Shown here: positions 25,069 through 34,641 of the stretch, piece by piece
How positions within the stretch are numbered: the stretch's first letter is position 1
Layout of the letters: each line of letters begins with the position of its first letter
From: Aeromonas finlandensis
GTDB taxonomy: Bacteria > Pseudomonadota > Gammaproteobacteria > Enterobacterales > Aeromonadaceae
Assembly (NCBI RefSeq): GCF_000764645.1
Contig: NZ_JRGK01000051.1
Location: 1-53,967 of the forward strand
DNA length: 53,967 nt
Direction: 5' to 3'
The notes under the pieces: model-generated
Seen by the model: only the letters and a program-made list of their open reading frames with translations
What the model was told of the DNA's origin: nothing
Database searches by the model: none
Made by a program: the position numbers and the translations under genes

Positions 25069-27174
25069 GTGACCCATCATAACGCACTCTCTCTGGTTGC
25101 CCTCGCCGTGGCGGCCGGTCTCTCCTCCCAAGTCTTTGCTGCCACCCAGAAGGCGGATGAAGTCGTGGTTGTCAGCGGCTCACGGATGGAGCAAAAACTG
25201 GAAGATGTCTCCGGTCCCATCTCGGTGATCACCGCCAAGCAGATTGAAGAGCAGGTCGTCACCAATGTCGCCGATCTGTTCCGCTACGAGCCCGGTGTGA
25301 CCGTGCTCGGTGGTCAGGGGGATGCCCAGACCTTCGTCATCCGCGGCATGGGTGAAAACCGGGTCAAGGTGGTGCGTGACGGCGTGCGCCAGAACGATGC
25401 CTACAGCAAGGGCGGGGTCGGCCAGAACTACTTTGATACCGACATGATCAAGCAGGTGGAAGTGGCTAAGGGGCCTGCTTCTGCTGCCTATGGCTCCGAT
25501 GCGCTGGGTGGCGTGATTGCCATCACCACCAAGGATGCCAGCGATTTCCTCAAGGGCAAGGATAGCTATCTGGATGTGACCAGCGGTTACGCCTCCAGCA
25601 GCCACCAGAAGATGGCCGGCTTTACCGGCGCCCTGCGTACCGGCGAGGTGGAGAACCTGCTTCGCTACACCTGGCGCGATGGCGGGGTGACCCAGAATTA
25701 CGACTCCACCAAGAACGACTTCGATATTGGTACCCACGCCCTGCTGCTCAAGAGCAAGTGGAATCTCTCCGATGAGCAGTTCCTCAAGCTGACTGTCGAC
25801 TACCTGACCGATGGCGAGGAGCCGGATGCGATCAAGTTGAACAAGGTCGGTAGCAGGATGGCGCAGGTTTTCGATCAGCCCATCACCGACAAGCAGACCG
25901 ACAACCTCTCGCTGGTGCTGGATCACGGCATCGCACTGAATCAGGGTTGGGCCGACCGGATGGATACCAAGCTCTACTTCGGACGCACCAAGCAGACGAT
26001 GGATCAGTACGCCTCGTCCAAATACCCGGTGATGCCAGGCAACCCCTATGTGACCAAGAACTCGCTGGATCACAACGTGTTTGATCAGAAGAACCTCGGG
26101 GCCCAGTTGCAGTTCCACAAGGCGGTGGCTAACCATCGTCTGGCCTGGGGGGCCGAGTACGAGCACACCGACAATGAACGTACCCGTTACAAAGGGCCGA
26201 CCAAACCGAACGATTTTGTCGGCTACAGCGAGCTGAGCTTCCCGGCCACCACCAGCGAGCGTGGTGCATTGTGGGTCTTCGACGAGATGAAGTTTGGCGA
26301 GCGCTGGGTGCTGACCCCGGGCGCCCGCTATGACTACTACCGGATGACGCCGGACAACGATCCCGCCTACACCGGCGATCAACTGCACAAATTCTCGGAA
26401 GGGGAGCTTTCGCCCAAGCTGGGGCTGGTATTCAAGGCACACGAGGCGGCCAACCTGTTCGCCCAGTACAGCCACGGCTTCAAGGCGCCCATGTATGACA
26501 GCGCCTTCTCCACCCTGAACCATCAGGCCTACGGCTATCGCATCGAGCCCAACCCGAATCTCAACCCGGAGAGCAGTGACGGGATCGATCTCGGTGTGCG
26601 TGGCAGCCACAACGGCTTCAGCTACGAAGTGGCCAGCTTCTACAACAAGTTCGATGATTTCATCGAGATGGTCGAAGTGGGCAAAGAGGGGCGCACCGCC
26701 GTCTACCAGTATCAGAACCTGAGCAAGGCGACCACCAAAGGGGTCGAAGCCAAGGCGGATTACTGGCTCAATGATATCGTCAATGTCTGGGGCAACCTCG
26801 CCTACATCGACGGCAAGGATGGCGATGGCAACTACATCAACAGCCTGAGCCCGCTCAACGGCTCGGTCGGTGTGCGTCTGGAGCAGGCCCAGTGGAACTT
26901 CAACACAGCGCTGCGCTTTGCCGATGACATGGACAAGGTGCGCAAGGATGCGAATGGCAAGGAGTATGAGAAGGCGGCCGGTTGGGGCGTGGTGGATATG
27001 TATGCCCAGTTCAACCCGATGACCGATCTGCAACTCAACGTCGGGGTCTTCAACCTGTTTGACAAGGAGTACACCAGCTACGAGCGCATCGCCGGCCGTG
27101 CCGAGGGCTCCGATAACAGCCTGATGACCGAAGCGGGCCGCAACCTGAGTGCACGGGTCAAATACGTATTCTAA
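25069..27174 (+). CDS. TonB-dependent heme/hemoglobin outer-membrane receptor
   Basis: The product is 701 aa, an outer-membrane beta-barrel with an N-terminal plug. The signal peptide ends in VFA, the TonB box region is ADEVVVVSGSR, and the plug shows FVIRGMGENRVKVVRDGVRQND. Heme-receptor hallmarks are FKAP at 471-474, a conserved-position His485, and NPNL at 495-498 (FRAP/NPNL class, as in HutA, HugA, HemR). The C-terminus ends in aromatic YVF. The GTG start at 25069 has AAGGA upstream. Fur boxes precede it and a terminator follows. No tonB-exbBD genes are in the window. Confidence 0.92.
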   Translation: MTHHNALSLVALAVAAGLSSQVFAATQKADEVVVVSGSRMEQKLEDVSGPISVITAKQIEEQVVTNVADLFRYEPGVTVLGGQGDAQTFVIRGMGENRVKVVRDGVRQNDAYSKGGVGQNYFDTDMIKQVEVAKGPASAAYGSDALGGVIAITTKDASDFLKGKDSYLDVTSGYASSSHQKMAGFTGALRTGEVENLLRYTWRDGGVTQNYDSTKNDFDIGTHALLLKSKWNLSDEQFLKLTVDYLTDGEEPDAIKLNKVGSRMAQVFDQPITDKQTDNLSLVLDHGIALNQGWADRMDTKLYFGRTKQTMDQYASSKYPVMPGNPYVTKNSLDHNVFDQKNLGAQLQFHKAVANHRLAWGAEYEHTDNERTRYKGPTKPNDFVGYSELSFPATTSERGALWVFDEMKFGERWVLTPGARYDYYRMTPDNDPAYTGDQLHKFSEGELSPKLGLVFKAHEAANLFAQYSHGFKAPMYDSAFSTLNHQAYGYRIEPNPNLNPESSDGIDLGVRGSHNGFSYEVASFYNKFDDFIEMVEVGKEGRTAVYQYQNLSKATTKGVEAKADYWLNDIVNVWGNLAYIDGKDGDGNYINSLSPLNGSVGVRLEQAQWNFNTALRFADDMDKVRKDANGKEYEKAAGWGVVDMYAQFNPMTDLQLNVGVFNLFDKEYTSYERIAGRAEGSDNSLMTEAGRNLSARVKYVF

Positions 27175-27221
27175 AGAGAGACAATACACGCAGTGATCGA
27201 GGGCTGTTGCCCGCACCGGAT

Positions 27222-27249
27222 CCCCGCCCTGACAGGCGGGGATTTTTTA
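27222..27249 (+). terminator. Terminator of the heme receptor gene
   Basis: Stem CCCCGCC/GGCGGGG with a 6-nt loop followed by ATTTTTTAT. Confidence 0.9.
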
Positions 27250-27392
27250 TACATGTAGCCAGGCGTGATGTGACCCAGCCACGCTATGTTATTCATTGGC
27301 TTCGCCTTTTTCTTTGTGTTGGCGAGATATTATGCTATTTGATTCATTGTTAATGACATTTAGTAATTCTTTACAATGGGTGTGCCTCGCTT

Positions 27393-28193
27393 TTGACTTC
27401 GACATCGAACTATTTTCTCGACATTGCCGACGCCCTTGAGCTGATAGCCCGCTTCAATGAGGCCTCTGACGAGCAGACCATAGTGACTCTGCTGCGCACC
27501 CTGAGCCAGCAGATGGGATTTGACCACTTCCGGCTGGGATTCATCTTTCCCAGTTCGATTCAGCGTCCTGACGTGAGGATTTTCAACGGCTGCCCTACCG
27601 AGTGGGTGCAGACCTATGACAAACAGCGTTTCTTTACGGTAGATCCTGTTGTGCGCAAAGGAATGAACCAGAGCACCCCAATCCTTTGGGCCAACCTCAT
27701 CACCGAGTGTTGCGAGCAGCAGGATATTGCGGGGCTGGAGGTGATGCTGCAGGCACAAGAGATGGGGCTGCGCGACGGGATCACGATTCCCTGGCGCGGG
27801 GCAAATGGCCATGTTGGCTTGTTGTCATTGATCACTCGCACGCCCCGAACCGAACATCAGTGGCTGACTGCCACTCCTTTTTTAAGCTGGCTGGCTGTGC
27901 ATGTCTTTGAGGCGGTGGCCCGTATATGTCTTTGTGTGAAGCAGCCTCAGGAAGAGCTGACGTTACGGGAGCAGGAGGTGTGCCAGTGGGCCGCCGAAGG
28001 CAAGCAAGTGAGCGATATTGCCCAGATCCTGGGGATCAAGCCCAGAACCGTCACTTTCCATCTTGAGCGGATCGCGGAGAAGCTGGGGGCAAGCAGCAAA
28101 AATCAGGCGATATCCTGGGCGCTGATGCAGGGGGTTGTCAGACTGAACATTGACACGGCCCAGATCGAAAATGTGGATGATGACAGTGCATGA
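27393..28193 (+). CDS. LuxR-family autoinducer-binding regulator (LuxR solo)
   Basis: The product is 266 aa. The N-terminal autoinducer-binding domain retains all six classical AHL-pocket residues: W71, Y75, D84, P85, W99 and G129 (WVQTYDKQRFFTVDPVV, PILWANL, LRDGITIP). The C-terminal GerE HTH is ELTLREQEVCQWAAEGK to RTVTFHLERIAEKLGAS. It resembles AhyR but is not AhyR, and no luxI gene is nearby. The start is uncertain: TTG 27393 is the first conventional in-frame start codon after an upstream stop, with no clear Shine-Dalgarno. It is the gene just upstream of hcp and could regulate the secretion cluster. Confidence 0.85.
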   Translation: MTSTSNYFLDIADALELIARFNEASDEQTIVTLLRTLSQQMGFDHFRLGFIFPSSIQRPDVRIFNGCPTEWVQTYDKQRFFTVDPVVRKGMNQSTPILWANLITECCEQQDIAGLEVMLQAQEMGLRDGITIPWRGANGHVGLLSLITRTPRTEHQWLTATPFLSWLAVHVFEAVARICLCVKQPQEELTLREQEVCQWAAEGKQVSDIAQILGIKPRTVTFHLERIAEKLGASSKNQAISWALMQGVVRLNIDTAQIENVDDDSA

Positions 28194-28351
28194 TGCTGCC
28201 TAACGCAAAAGCTTGCTCATTACGCAGATGAAATTACTGAAAAGGTCAGTTTTGCCAGTGAGTGTGATGACATTGCGCAACTTATTGCATTTATGTGCGC
28301 CGAGCGAGAACTGGTTGAGTGTAATTCACTGATAAATAAGGAGTAAAAAAG

Positions 28352-28367
28352 TGGCATGGTCGCTGCT
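28352..28367 (+). promoter_or_regulatory. Sigma-54 promoter of hcp
   Basis: TGGCATG-N4-CTGCT fits the RpoN consensus TGGCACG-N4-TTGCW with two mismatches and the invariant GG and GC at the required 10-nt separation. A start about 12 nt downstream gives a leader of roughly 40 nt with TTTAGGAG before the hcp ATG. Confidence 0.75.
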
Positions 28368-28420
28368 AAAGGTTTGGTCGAGTGCTATCTCGTTTAACCA
28401 ATCTATTTAGGAGCATACCC

Positions 28421-28939
28421 ATGCCAACTCCATGTTATATCAGCATCGAAGGTAAAACCCAGGGCAATATCACCGCCGGTGCCTTCACCTCCGATTCCGT
28501 CGGCAACATCTTCGTACAAGGTCACGAAGACGAGATGCTGGTGCAAGAGTTCCAACACGTTGTCACTGTCCCGACCGACCCGCAATCCGGCCAGCCTGCC
28601 GGTCAGCGTGTCCACAAGCCGTTCAAGTTCACTGTTGCGCTGAACAAAGCCGTACCGCTGATGTACAACTCCCTGGCCTCCGGCGAGATGCTGCCGAAAG
28701 TGACCTTGAAGTGGTACCGCACCTCTGTTGAGGGCAAGCAGGAGCACTTCTTCTCTACCGTGCTGACCGATGCCACCATCGTTGACATCGACTGCCAGAT
28801 GCCCCACTGCCAGGACCCGGCGAAGTCTGACTTCACTCAACTTATCCAGGTCTCCATGGCTTACCGCAAGATTGACTGGGAGCACACCGTTGCCGGTACT
28901 TCCGGTGCGGACGACTGGCGCGCCCCCATCGAGGCGTAA
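28421..28939 (+). CDS. hcp: Type VI secretion tube protein Hcp
   Basis: The product is 172 aa, the hexameric ring protein that stacks into the inner tube and is secreted. It shows the family's start (MPTPCYISIEGKTQGNITAGAF), DEMLVQEFQHVVTVP, the KPFKFTVALNKAVPLMYNSLASGE segment and a QLIQVSMAYRKIDWEH end. The ATG at 28421 has an AGGAG at ideal spacing; the upstream in-frame ATG lies in the leader. A terminator follows, so vgrG expression needs readthrough or its own promoter. Confidence 0.95.
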   Translation: MPTPCYISIEGKTQGNITAGAFTSDSVGNIFVQGHEDEMLVQEFQHVVTVPTDPQSGQPAGQRVHKPFKFTVALNKAVPLMYNSLASGEMLPKVTLKWYRTSVEGKQEHFFSTVLTDATIVDIDCQMPHCQDPAKSDFTQLIQVSMAYRKIDWEHTVAGTSGADDWRAPIEA

Positions 28940-28988
28940 GCCTTGCTTCGGTACTTTGGTATTCCTTGTAAGTAGTTATGTGTCTTTG

Positions 28989-29014
28989 AGCCGGTTGTTC
29001 AACCGGCTTCTTGT
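28989..29014 (+). terminator. Terminator after hcp
   Basis: Stem AGCCGGTT/AACCGGCT with a GTTC loop followed by TCTTGT. The weak T tract suggests partial readthrough into vgrG. The remaining sequence to 29302 has a second stem (CCAGCC/GGCTGG near 29030-29053) but no convincing gene. Confidence 0.7.
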
Positions 29015-29302
29015 ACTGTGCATTTTCTCCAGCCTGGCCAACGGGTTGGCTGGAGCTTTTCTGTTTTGCCATCCCCCTGCCGGGGTTTGATGCCCAGCCG
29101 GTGAGCGCGGAGGGATGGCAAAGCACTAAAGGGTGTCCTGTGATGCAGACCCGAACCGCTCGTAACCTGATAACCCCCTTATCTTTGGTGGCCCTTGCGG
29201 CACCGGAGAGGGCGGTAGCGTGGCTGCGCGGCGAGGGTGTGTGTGGGCGCAAGAGTTGGCAAGGGCTCAGGCACAGCTTGGCCGTGACAAGAGGGGAGAG
29301 CC

Positions 29303-31384
29303 ATGGCTAATCAAACCGGATTGCAATTTACCGTCAAGGTGGGGGCGCTGCCCGAGAGCACCTTCGTGGTGGCCAGTTTCCAGCTGGATGAGGGGCTGAA
29401 CCGGCCGTTCAACCTGCAGCTGGAGTTGGCAAGTAGTCAGCCTGATGTCGACTTTGGCGCCGTGCTGGACCAGCCATGCGAGCTGATGGTGTGGTACAAC
29501 GGCGAGCTGCAACGCCGGGTCTGCGGGGTAGTGAGCGAGTTTGCCCAAGGGGACAGTGGCTTTCGCCGAACCCGCTATCAGCTGCAAGTCAAACCAGCGC
29601 TGTGGCGACTGGGCCTGCGTCAGAACTCCCGTATCTTTCAGGCCCAGAAGCCTGACGAAATCCTCAGCATCTTGCTGCAAGAGCACGGCATTACCGATTA
29701 CGCCTTTGCCCTGAAAAGCGAGCACGCCCAACGGGAGTATTGCGTCCAGTATCGCGAGACCGACCTCGATTTTGTGAATCGCCTGGCCGCCGAAGAGGGC
29801 TTGTTCTACTTCCACGAGTTTGAAGCAGGCAAACACCGCATCGTCTTTGCCGACGATGCGGCTGCCCTGACCGCCGGCCCCGAGCTCTTTTTCAACCTCG
29901 GCAACCGCTCGCTGGAACAAGGCCCTTACGTGCGCCAGTTCCACTACCGCGAGGCGGTGCGCCCCTCGGATGTAGAACTCAAAGACTACAGCTTCAAGAC
30001 CCCGGCTTATGGCCTCTCCCACAAAAAGCAGGGCGCAGAGCTTGAGCATCAGCGCGACACCTACCAGCACTTCGACTACCCGGGTCGCTACAAAGTGGAC
30101 CCGAGCGGCAAGGCGTTTGCCCAGCATCGGCTCGATGCCCTGCGCAACGACGCGGTGGCGGGCAGCGGCAAGTCCAACAGCGCAGCTCTGCTACCGGGTC
30201 AGCACTTTTCATTGACCGAACACCCCAACGGCAGTCTCAACACCGATTGGCAAATCGTTCATATCCGCCATACCGGCGAACAACCCCAGGCCCTGGAAGA
30301 GGAGGGCGGCAGCGGCCCGACAGTCTATTACAACGAATTTGGCGTAGTGAAAGCGAGCACCACCTGGCGCGCCCGCATTGGCAGCCCCGAGGCGCCCTAC
30401 AAGCCGATGGTGGATGGCCCGCAAATCGCGATAGTGGTCGGCCCCGAGGGGGAGGAGATTTACTGCGACGAGCATGGCCGGGTGAAGCTGCAATTCCCGT
30501 GGGACCGCTACGGCTCAAGTAACGACCAGAGCTCCTGCTGGGTGCGAGTAAGCCAGGGCTGGGCCGGTGGCCAATATGGCATGATGGCGATTCCGCGCAT
30601 CGGTCATGAGGTTATCGTCTCTTTCCTCGAAGGTGACCCCGACCAGCCCATCGTGACCGGTCGCACCTTCCATGCCACCAACCGGCCACCTTACGACTTA
30701 CCGGCCAACAAGACTCGCACCGTGCTACGCACCGAAACTCACAAGGGCGAGGGTTTCAACGAGCTGCGTTTTGAAGACCAGGCGGGGCAGGAAGAGATTT
30801 ATATCCACGGTCAGAAAGACCTGAATGTGCTGATAGAGAACGACGCCGCTTGGCACATCAAGCATGACGAGCATCGGGATATCGACTTTGATCGGGTCAC
30901 CCGCATCAGAAAGGTGCCGGGCAAGGATGGCGCTCCGCCCAGCCTCGGCAATGACCACCTGACAGTTGAAGGTGAAAAACGCGACCACATCAAGGCGGAC
31001 TATTCGCTGACGGTGGATGCCTCCCTGCATCAGAAGCTAGGCCAATCTCTCTTGGTGGAAGCGGGTGAAGAGGTGCATATCAAGGTGGGTGACAAGCTGG
31101 TGCTGGAGGCGGGCTCCGAGATCACTCTCAAGGGCGGCGGTAGTTTTGTGAAAGTTGACCCGAGTGGCATCAAGCTGGTCGGCCCCGCCATCAAACTCAA
31201 TGCCGGCGGCAGCCCGGGAGCAGGCTCTGGCTGGGCTGGTCAGGCTCCCGTTACTCCCAAAGGGGTTGAGGTGGTCAAAGCCCCGGAACTGGTTGAACTG
31301 GTCCAGGCCATTCCTACCGAGAAGGCGATGGAGGCGCTCTTGAAAGAAGAGAAGCCCGCTGCGTTCTATCTCTTTTCTGAATAA
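29303..31384 (+). CDS. vgrG: Type VI secretion spike protein VgrG
   Basis: The product is 693 aa, the trimeric spike at the tip of the Hcp tube. The gp27-like region (about 1-370) has the VgrG phrases [54 protein letters not shown] and [14 protein letters not shown] sequence. The gp5 OB fold includes [56 protein letters not shown]. Beta-helix repeats and a short C-terminal extension (about 640-693, [19 protein letters not shown]) follow; the extension probably docks the effector encoded 9 bp downstream. There is no evolved enzymatic domain. GAGGGGAG precedes the ATG. Confidence 0.95.
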   Translation: MANQTGLQFTVKVGALPESTFVVASFQLDEGLNRPFNLQLELASSQPDVDFGAVLDQPCELMVWYNGELQRRVCGVVSEFAQGDSGFRRTRYQLQVKPALWRLGLRQNSRIFQAQKPDEILSILLQEHGITDYAFALKSEHAQREYCVQYRETDLDFVNRLAAEEGLFYFHEFEAGKHRIVFADDAAALTAGPELFFNLGNRSLEQGPYVRQFHYREAVRPSDVELKDYSFKTPAYGLSHKKQGAELEHQRDTYQHFDYPGRYKVDPSGKAFAQHRLDALRNDAVAGSGKSNSAALLPGQHFSLTEHPNGSLNTDWQIVHIRHTGEQPQALEEEGGSGPTVYYNEFGVVKASTTWRARIGSPEAPYKPMVDGPQIAIVVGPEGEEIYCDEHGRVKLQFPWDRYGSSNDQSSCWVRVSQGWAGGQYGMMAIPRIGHEVIVSFLEGDPDQPIVTGRTFHATNRPPYDLPANKTRTVLRTETHKGEGFNELRFEDQAGQEEIYIHGQKDLNVLIENDAAWHIKHDEHRDIDFDRVTRIRKVPGKDGAPPSLGNDHLTVEGEKRDHIKADYSLTVDASLHQKLGQSLLVEAGEEVHIKVGDKLVLEAGSEITLKGGGSFVKVDPSGIKLVGPAIKLNAGGSPGAGSGWAGQAPVTPKGVEVVKAPELVELVQAIPTEKAMEALLKEEKPAAFYLFSE

Positions 31385-31393
31385 GGAGAAAGC

Positions 31394-33901
31394 ATGAAGT
31401 TTGCATTTCCCATCCTCACTGCCAAAGGTGAAGAATTCAAGGATGTCAAAGCGCTGACTGCACTTATTAATGGCGAAAAATCCGGTCATTATCTCCTTGG
31501 CAATCACAACAAATGGCACGGTGGTATTCATATCAGCGACCAGAGCGCCCCCTGGTGCAAGGATAAATATCCTGTCCGAGCCATTGCTGACGGCAAAGTC
31601 GTGGCTTTTCGGATGATGAAGGATTATCTGACCTCTGAATTTCAGGGGGAGTCACTGCGTTATTCCAACTGCTTCTGTCTAGTCCAACACGAATATTGTG
31701 AAATCAATGCAGAAACAAAAGCTAAAAACGAGTTCACCTTTTATTCGCTCTATATGCACCTGTTGCCTTGGGATAAGTACCAAAGTACCGAGAAGCTGGT
31801 GTTGAAAAAGGGTTGGAATGCTCGCAATTCTGTTCCCCATGCGAATCCTGATGCAGAGCAGCAGCGTGCCGATGCTGCCTTGCCCCGTTTCACTTTGCCT
31901 AAGGATACTGAACTGGAGATGGATAGCAGCACTCCCCAAAAAAAGGGAAGTGTTGGGGGCAAGGAGTATGATTTTATCAAGGTAAAGATCAAGAGTAAGC
32001 TGTCCAATGCCCAGATAAAAGAGGCTGAAAAGGCGGGTGTATTGGTCAGTGAAGGGAGTTCAGTCTGGATCGCCAATAGCCCGGATGCCGTGACCTTTAT
32101 CAAGCCCAATGTGCCAACCTGGCTATTCGATCAGATAGATGCAGAGCTATTGAAGGACATGGCTGGGCGTGCAGATCCTGTCTTGGATGATAAAAGTGGT
32201 CGCTTGATGGCTGGCGGTGGCAATGTCTCACTGCCAGCTGGCACCAAGTTGCAGTATGATGCCCACCAACTCGAATTCCATTGGATTGGTGATAAAGCGC
32301 GCAAGATGGCCAGATGCAAATATGTCATGCCGAGTGGGAGTGACGCTCAGGGGAATTGTGGTCTCGCCTGGGTGTGCGTTGAAGATGAATTTATCAAAGC
32401 TAAAAGGCTTCCCCCTTCCCATCTCGACGAGCTATATGTGCTGCCATCTCCCGTGGTAATTGCTGCGGGTGAAACCATAGGCTATCTCGGCTTGGTGGAA
32501 ACACCGGGGTCCCTGATTGGGGGCAAACAGAGCAAGCATCAGGTTCATCTTGAGGTGTTTACTCAAGATCCCCGTCTGGACGATGTTCTGGCCAACAAGG
32601 CGGGAACGCAAGGTGGTGCAATCTATGCCAAAGTGCCTGCCGATTTGATCCTCCATGAGAAGAAGAGTGAGGCAGGCAAATCCAAGTGGGTGGCAACCAA
32701 GGATAAAAGCAAGGAAGCGCTGGTTGAATCACCCAAGCTGGAAAAGGATGCTGCCAAGCAGGAGTGGATTTGTGTCTCATCAGATAAATATGTCAATAAT
32801 GAGCAAGTTGAGTTATTGAGTCAGCATGACTGGTTGAAGATCGGTTTTAAAAAGGTTGATGGTAGTGGCTCCGACGGTTATCTGGATCCCGATGCGCCGC
32901 CTTCCCTTTTTACTGATTTGGTGAAAAGCTTTGATAAGAATAAGGATGGCAAGCTGAGCAGCGGCGAAATTCATGCCGCTTTGAGCAATCCGAAAAACAG
33001 TGAGCAGTTGCACAAGCTCATTGTCAAACATCTCAGCGAGTGGTATGAAAAGTCTTCAGCCAGCAGTTATCAATGGCTGGATAAGCTTATGACCAAGATT
33101 GGCCTGCCAAACTTTGATTTACTGGTTGATCATGAAAAGCAGCGTATCGATAAGCTGGAGTGGATGCAGAGTGCGACCAAGTTAAAGCTGGAGAAAGAGG
33201 TTTGGCATTTTTCACCAATAGGAATAATGGCATTAATAACAGAGCAGCACCCAAGCGGGGATACAATCGATTTTAATACCACTCTTGGGATTTATAGAAT
33301 TTCTAAAAAATCTGCGGAATTTATATTGTCTTGGGAAGCATACATGCCCAAACCATATGTCCCCAAAGGAGATCAGTCAAGTGGCGTTACTATTGGGTAT
33401 GGGTACGATTTAGGACAACAAGAAATCTCATCAGCACGGACTATGTTGAGTGATTATTATACGGCTCCACAGGTGGAGCGTTTGTTAACCGCAATTGGTA
33501 AAAAAGGGGATAATGCAAGAGCTATTGTTCATGAATTATCTGACATTTCGATTGATAAAGAACGAGCACTAGATATGGCAATGCGTTTAAAGGAACGATA
33601 CTGTCAAGTTGTTGTCAACACTTACCCACAAGCTATTAACCTACCTCCAGATAGTGCTGGTGCCATATTGTCATTGGTTTATAACAGAGGTCCATCATTA
33701 AAAAAACCGAAAATAGGGGATCCAATAGATAGTCGTCGTGAAATGAGAGAAATAGGCGATGATTTTTCTAAAGGGAATATTAAAAACATACCTGCCAGAC
33801 TAAGGAGTATGAAAAGGTTATGGGCTAACCAGCGGGGCCTAAGAGACCGCCGTGAAGGTGAAGCTAAATTTATTGAAGAAGAATTGGCAGGGGGAGAATG
33901 A
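31394..33901 (+). CDS. tseP: Bifunctional T6SS peptidoglycan hydrolase effector (TseP-like)
   Basis: The product is 835 aa. The N-terminal half looks like a split LytM/M23-type metallo-amidase: KWHGGIHISD (H42, H46), LYMHL (H122) and KHQVHLEVF (H382, H385) are the candidate zinc-site motifs. An EF-hand loop with canonical spacing lies at 514-525 (DKNKDGKLSSGE). The C-terminal ~195 residues look like a GH24/pesticin-type lysozyme: SWEAYMPKPYVPKGDQSSG then VTIGYGYDLG, with E648, D660 and T666 in the Glu-Asp-Thr order of that family. This layout corresponds to TseP of A. dhakensis, described as amidase plus lysozyme (recalled, not checked). It starts 9 bp after vgrG. Base composition drops sharply to AT-rich at about 33200, at the lysozyme domain. 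Confidence 0.82.
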   Translation: MKFAFPILTAKGEEFKDVKALTALINGEKSGHYLLGNHNKWHGGIHISDQSAPWCKDKYPVRAIADGKVVAFRMMKDYLTSEFQGESLRYSNCFCLVQHEYCEINAETKAKNEFTFYSLYMHLLPWDKYQSTEKLVLKKGWNARNSVPHANPDAEQQRADAALPRFTLPKDTELEMDSSTPQKKGSVGGKEYDFIKVKIKSKLSNAQIKEAEKAGVLVSEGSSVWIANSPDAVTFIKPNVPTWLFDQIDAELLKDMAGRADPVLDDKSGRLMAGGGNVSLPAGTKLQYDAHQLEFHWIGDKARKMARCKYVMPSGSDAQGNCGLAWVCVEDEFIKAKRLPPSHLDELYVLPSPVVIAAGETIGYLGLVETPGSLIGGKQSKHQVHLEVFTQDPRLDDVLANKAGTQGGAIYAKVPADLILHEKKSEAGKSKWVATKDKSKEALVESPKLEKDAAKQEWICVSSDKYVNNEQVELLSQHDWLKIGFKKVDGSGSDGYLDPDAPPSLFTDLVKSFDKNKDGKLSSGEIHAALSNPKNSEQLHKLIVKHLSEWYEKSSASSYQWLDKLMTKIGLPNFDLLVDHEKQRIDKLEWMQSATKLKLEKEVWHFSPIGIMALITEQHPSGDTIDFNTTLGIYRISKKSAEFILSWEAYMPKPYVPKGDQSSGVTIGYGYDLGQQEISSARTMLSDYYTAPQVERLLTAIGKKGDNARAIVHELSDISIDKERALDMAMRLKERYCQVVVNTYPQAINLPPDSAGAILSLVYNRGPSLKKPKIGDPIDSRREMREIGDDFSKGNIKNIPARLRSMKRLWANQRGLRDRREGEAKFIEEELAGGE

Positions 33902-33902
33902 T

Positions 33903-34436
33903 ATGACTAGTATTTTAAGTAGGTTGCTGTTCATTTTTATTTTTTTGTTTTCAACATATGCACATGCGTGTGGTAATAACAACAATGCAATTATTCAGGG
34001 CCCTTTCAGAGATATATCCTTCAATGAAGGATATATCTGCTTTCAAAGCACTTCAGATAAAAAAGATATAGAGTTTTATCTTGGGTATGAGTCACCTAAG
34101 GGAACGCAAAATCATTTGATTGATACTTTTTATCATTCAGATGCACCAGTGGAATTAATGTCTGTTTTTTTTGTTCCTGTAAATAAAGAGAGGAATGTTG
34201 CTATACTTCTTCGCTGGAATGTAAATTATGAAAATAATGGTATAGAATATCCTTATTTTTATGAAATTAAAACATATCGAAAAGGTAAAGAAGGAAAGTA
34301 TGAACTAAATTTAAGTTCAGAAACTGATGATGCTCTTTCTGGTTATCAGATTATAAAAAATGGTAAAATGCAAAATTATGCATTAGACAATGCCAAAAAA
34401 ATTAAAAATTATCTTGTTGATAAGTATGGTGCATAA
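33903..34436 (+). CDS. tsiP: Periplasmic immunity protein for the lysozyme effector
   Basis: The product is 177 aa. A Sec signal peptide (MTSILSRLLFIFIFLFSTYAHA) sends it to the periplasm, where a peptidoglycan hydrolase would act. The mature part is rich in beta-forming segments (IEFYLGYESPKG, NVAILLRWNVNYENNG) with no enzymatic motif; I assign it by position directly after the effector (1 bp gap), size and export. It is strongly AT-rich like the effector C-terminus, so the two look like one transferred cassette. The symbol follows TsiP, the reported partner of TseP; identity is inferred. Confidence 0.72.
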   Translation: MTSILSRLLFIFIFLFSTYAHACGNNNNAIIQGPFRDISFNEGYICFQSTSDKKDIEFYLGYESPKGTQNHLIDTFYHSDAPVELMSVFFVPVNKERNVAILLRWNVNYENNGIEYPYFYEIKTYRKGKEGKYELNLSSETDDALSGYQIIKNGKMQNYALDNAKKIKNYLVDKYGA

Positions 34437-34494
34437 ATAAAGGAAGGTTCATAGAGCTCGTAAGCTCGATTTGTACCGTTCTAGTTATCACCTG

Positions 34495-34522
34495 ACACCG
34501 GCTTAACGCCGGTGTATTTTTA
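34495..34522 (+). terminator. Terminator of the hcp-vgrG-effector cluster
   Basis: Stem ACACCGGC/GCCGGTGT with a TTAAC loop followed by ATTTTTATC, 58 bp after the immunity gene. Confidence 0.88.
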
Positions 34523-34641
34523 TCTTGAGTTGCAGGATAGCTCGAAGATTTGTTGTATCCAGATGATTTTTCGTTGTGAAGATGGATTTAAGTTTGAATG
34601 CGTTCTGCAGATCCAGGTAATGAAAAAAGTGATTAGGGGAC

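Noticed and set aside
25180-27216. 678-aa open frame antisense to the heme receptor
   Set aside because: Shadow frame of a GC-rich gene; composition is low-complexity Val/Gly/His/Leu with no domain.
28228-28332. 34-aa open frame between the LuxR gene and hcp
   Set aside because: No convincing ribosome site and no family resemblance.
28351-28410. GTG-started 19-codon leader peptide with AAGGAG upstream, ending at the hcp ribosome site
   Set aside because: The sequence coincides with the sigma-54 promoter elements of hcp, so it would lie mostly upstream of the transcript start.
29011-29310. 99-aa open frame between hcp and vgrG
   Set aside because: No ribosome site, no recognisable domain, and it overlaps the vgrG start region. 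It reads as leader sequence.
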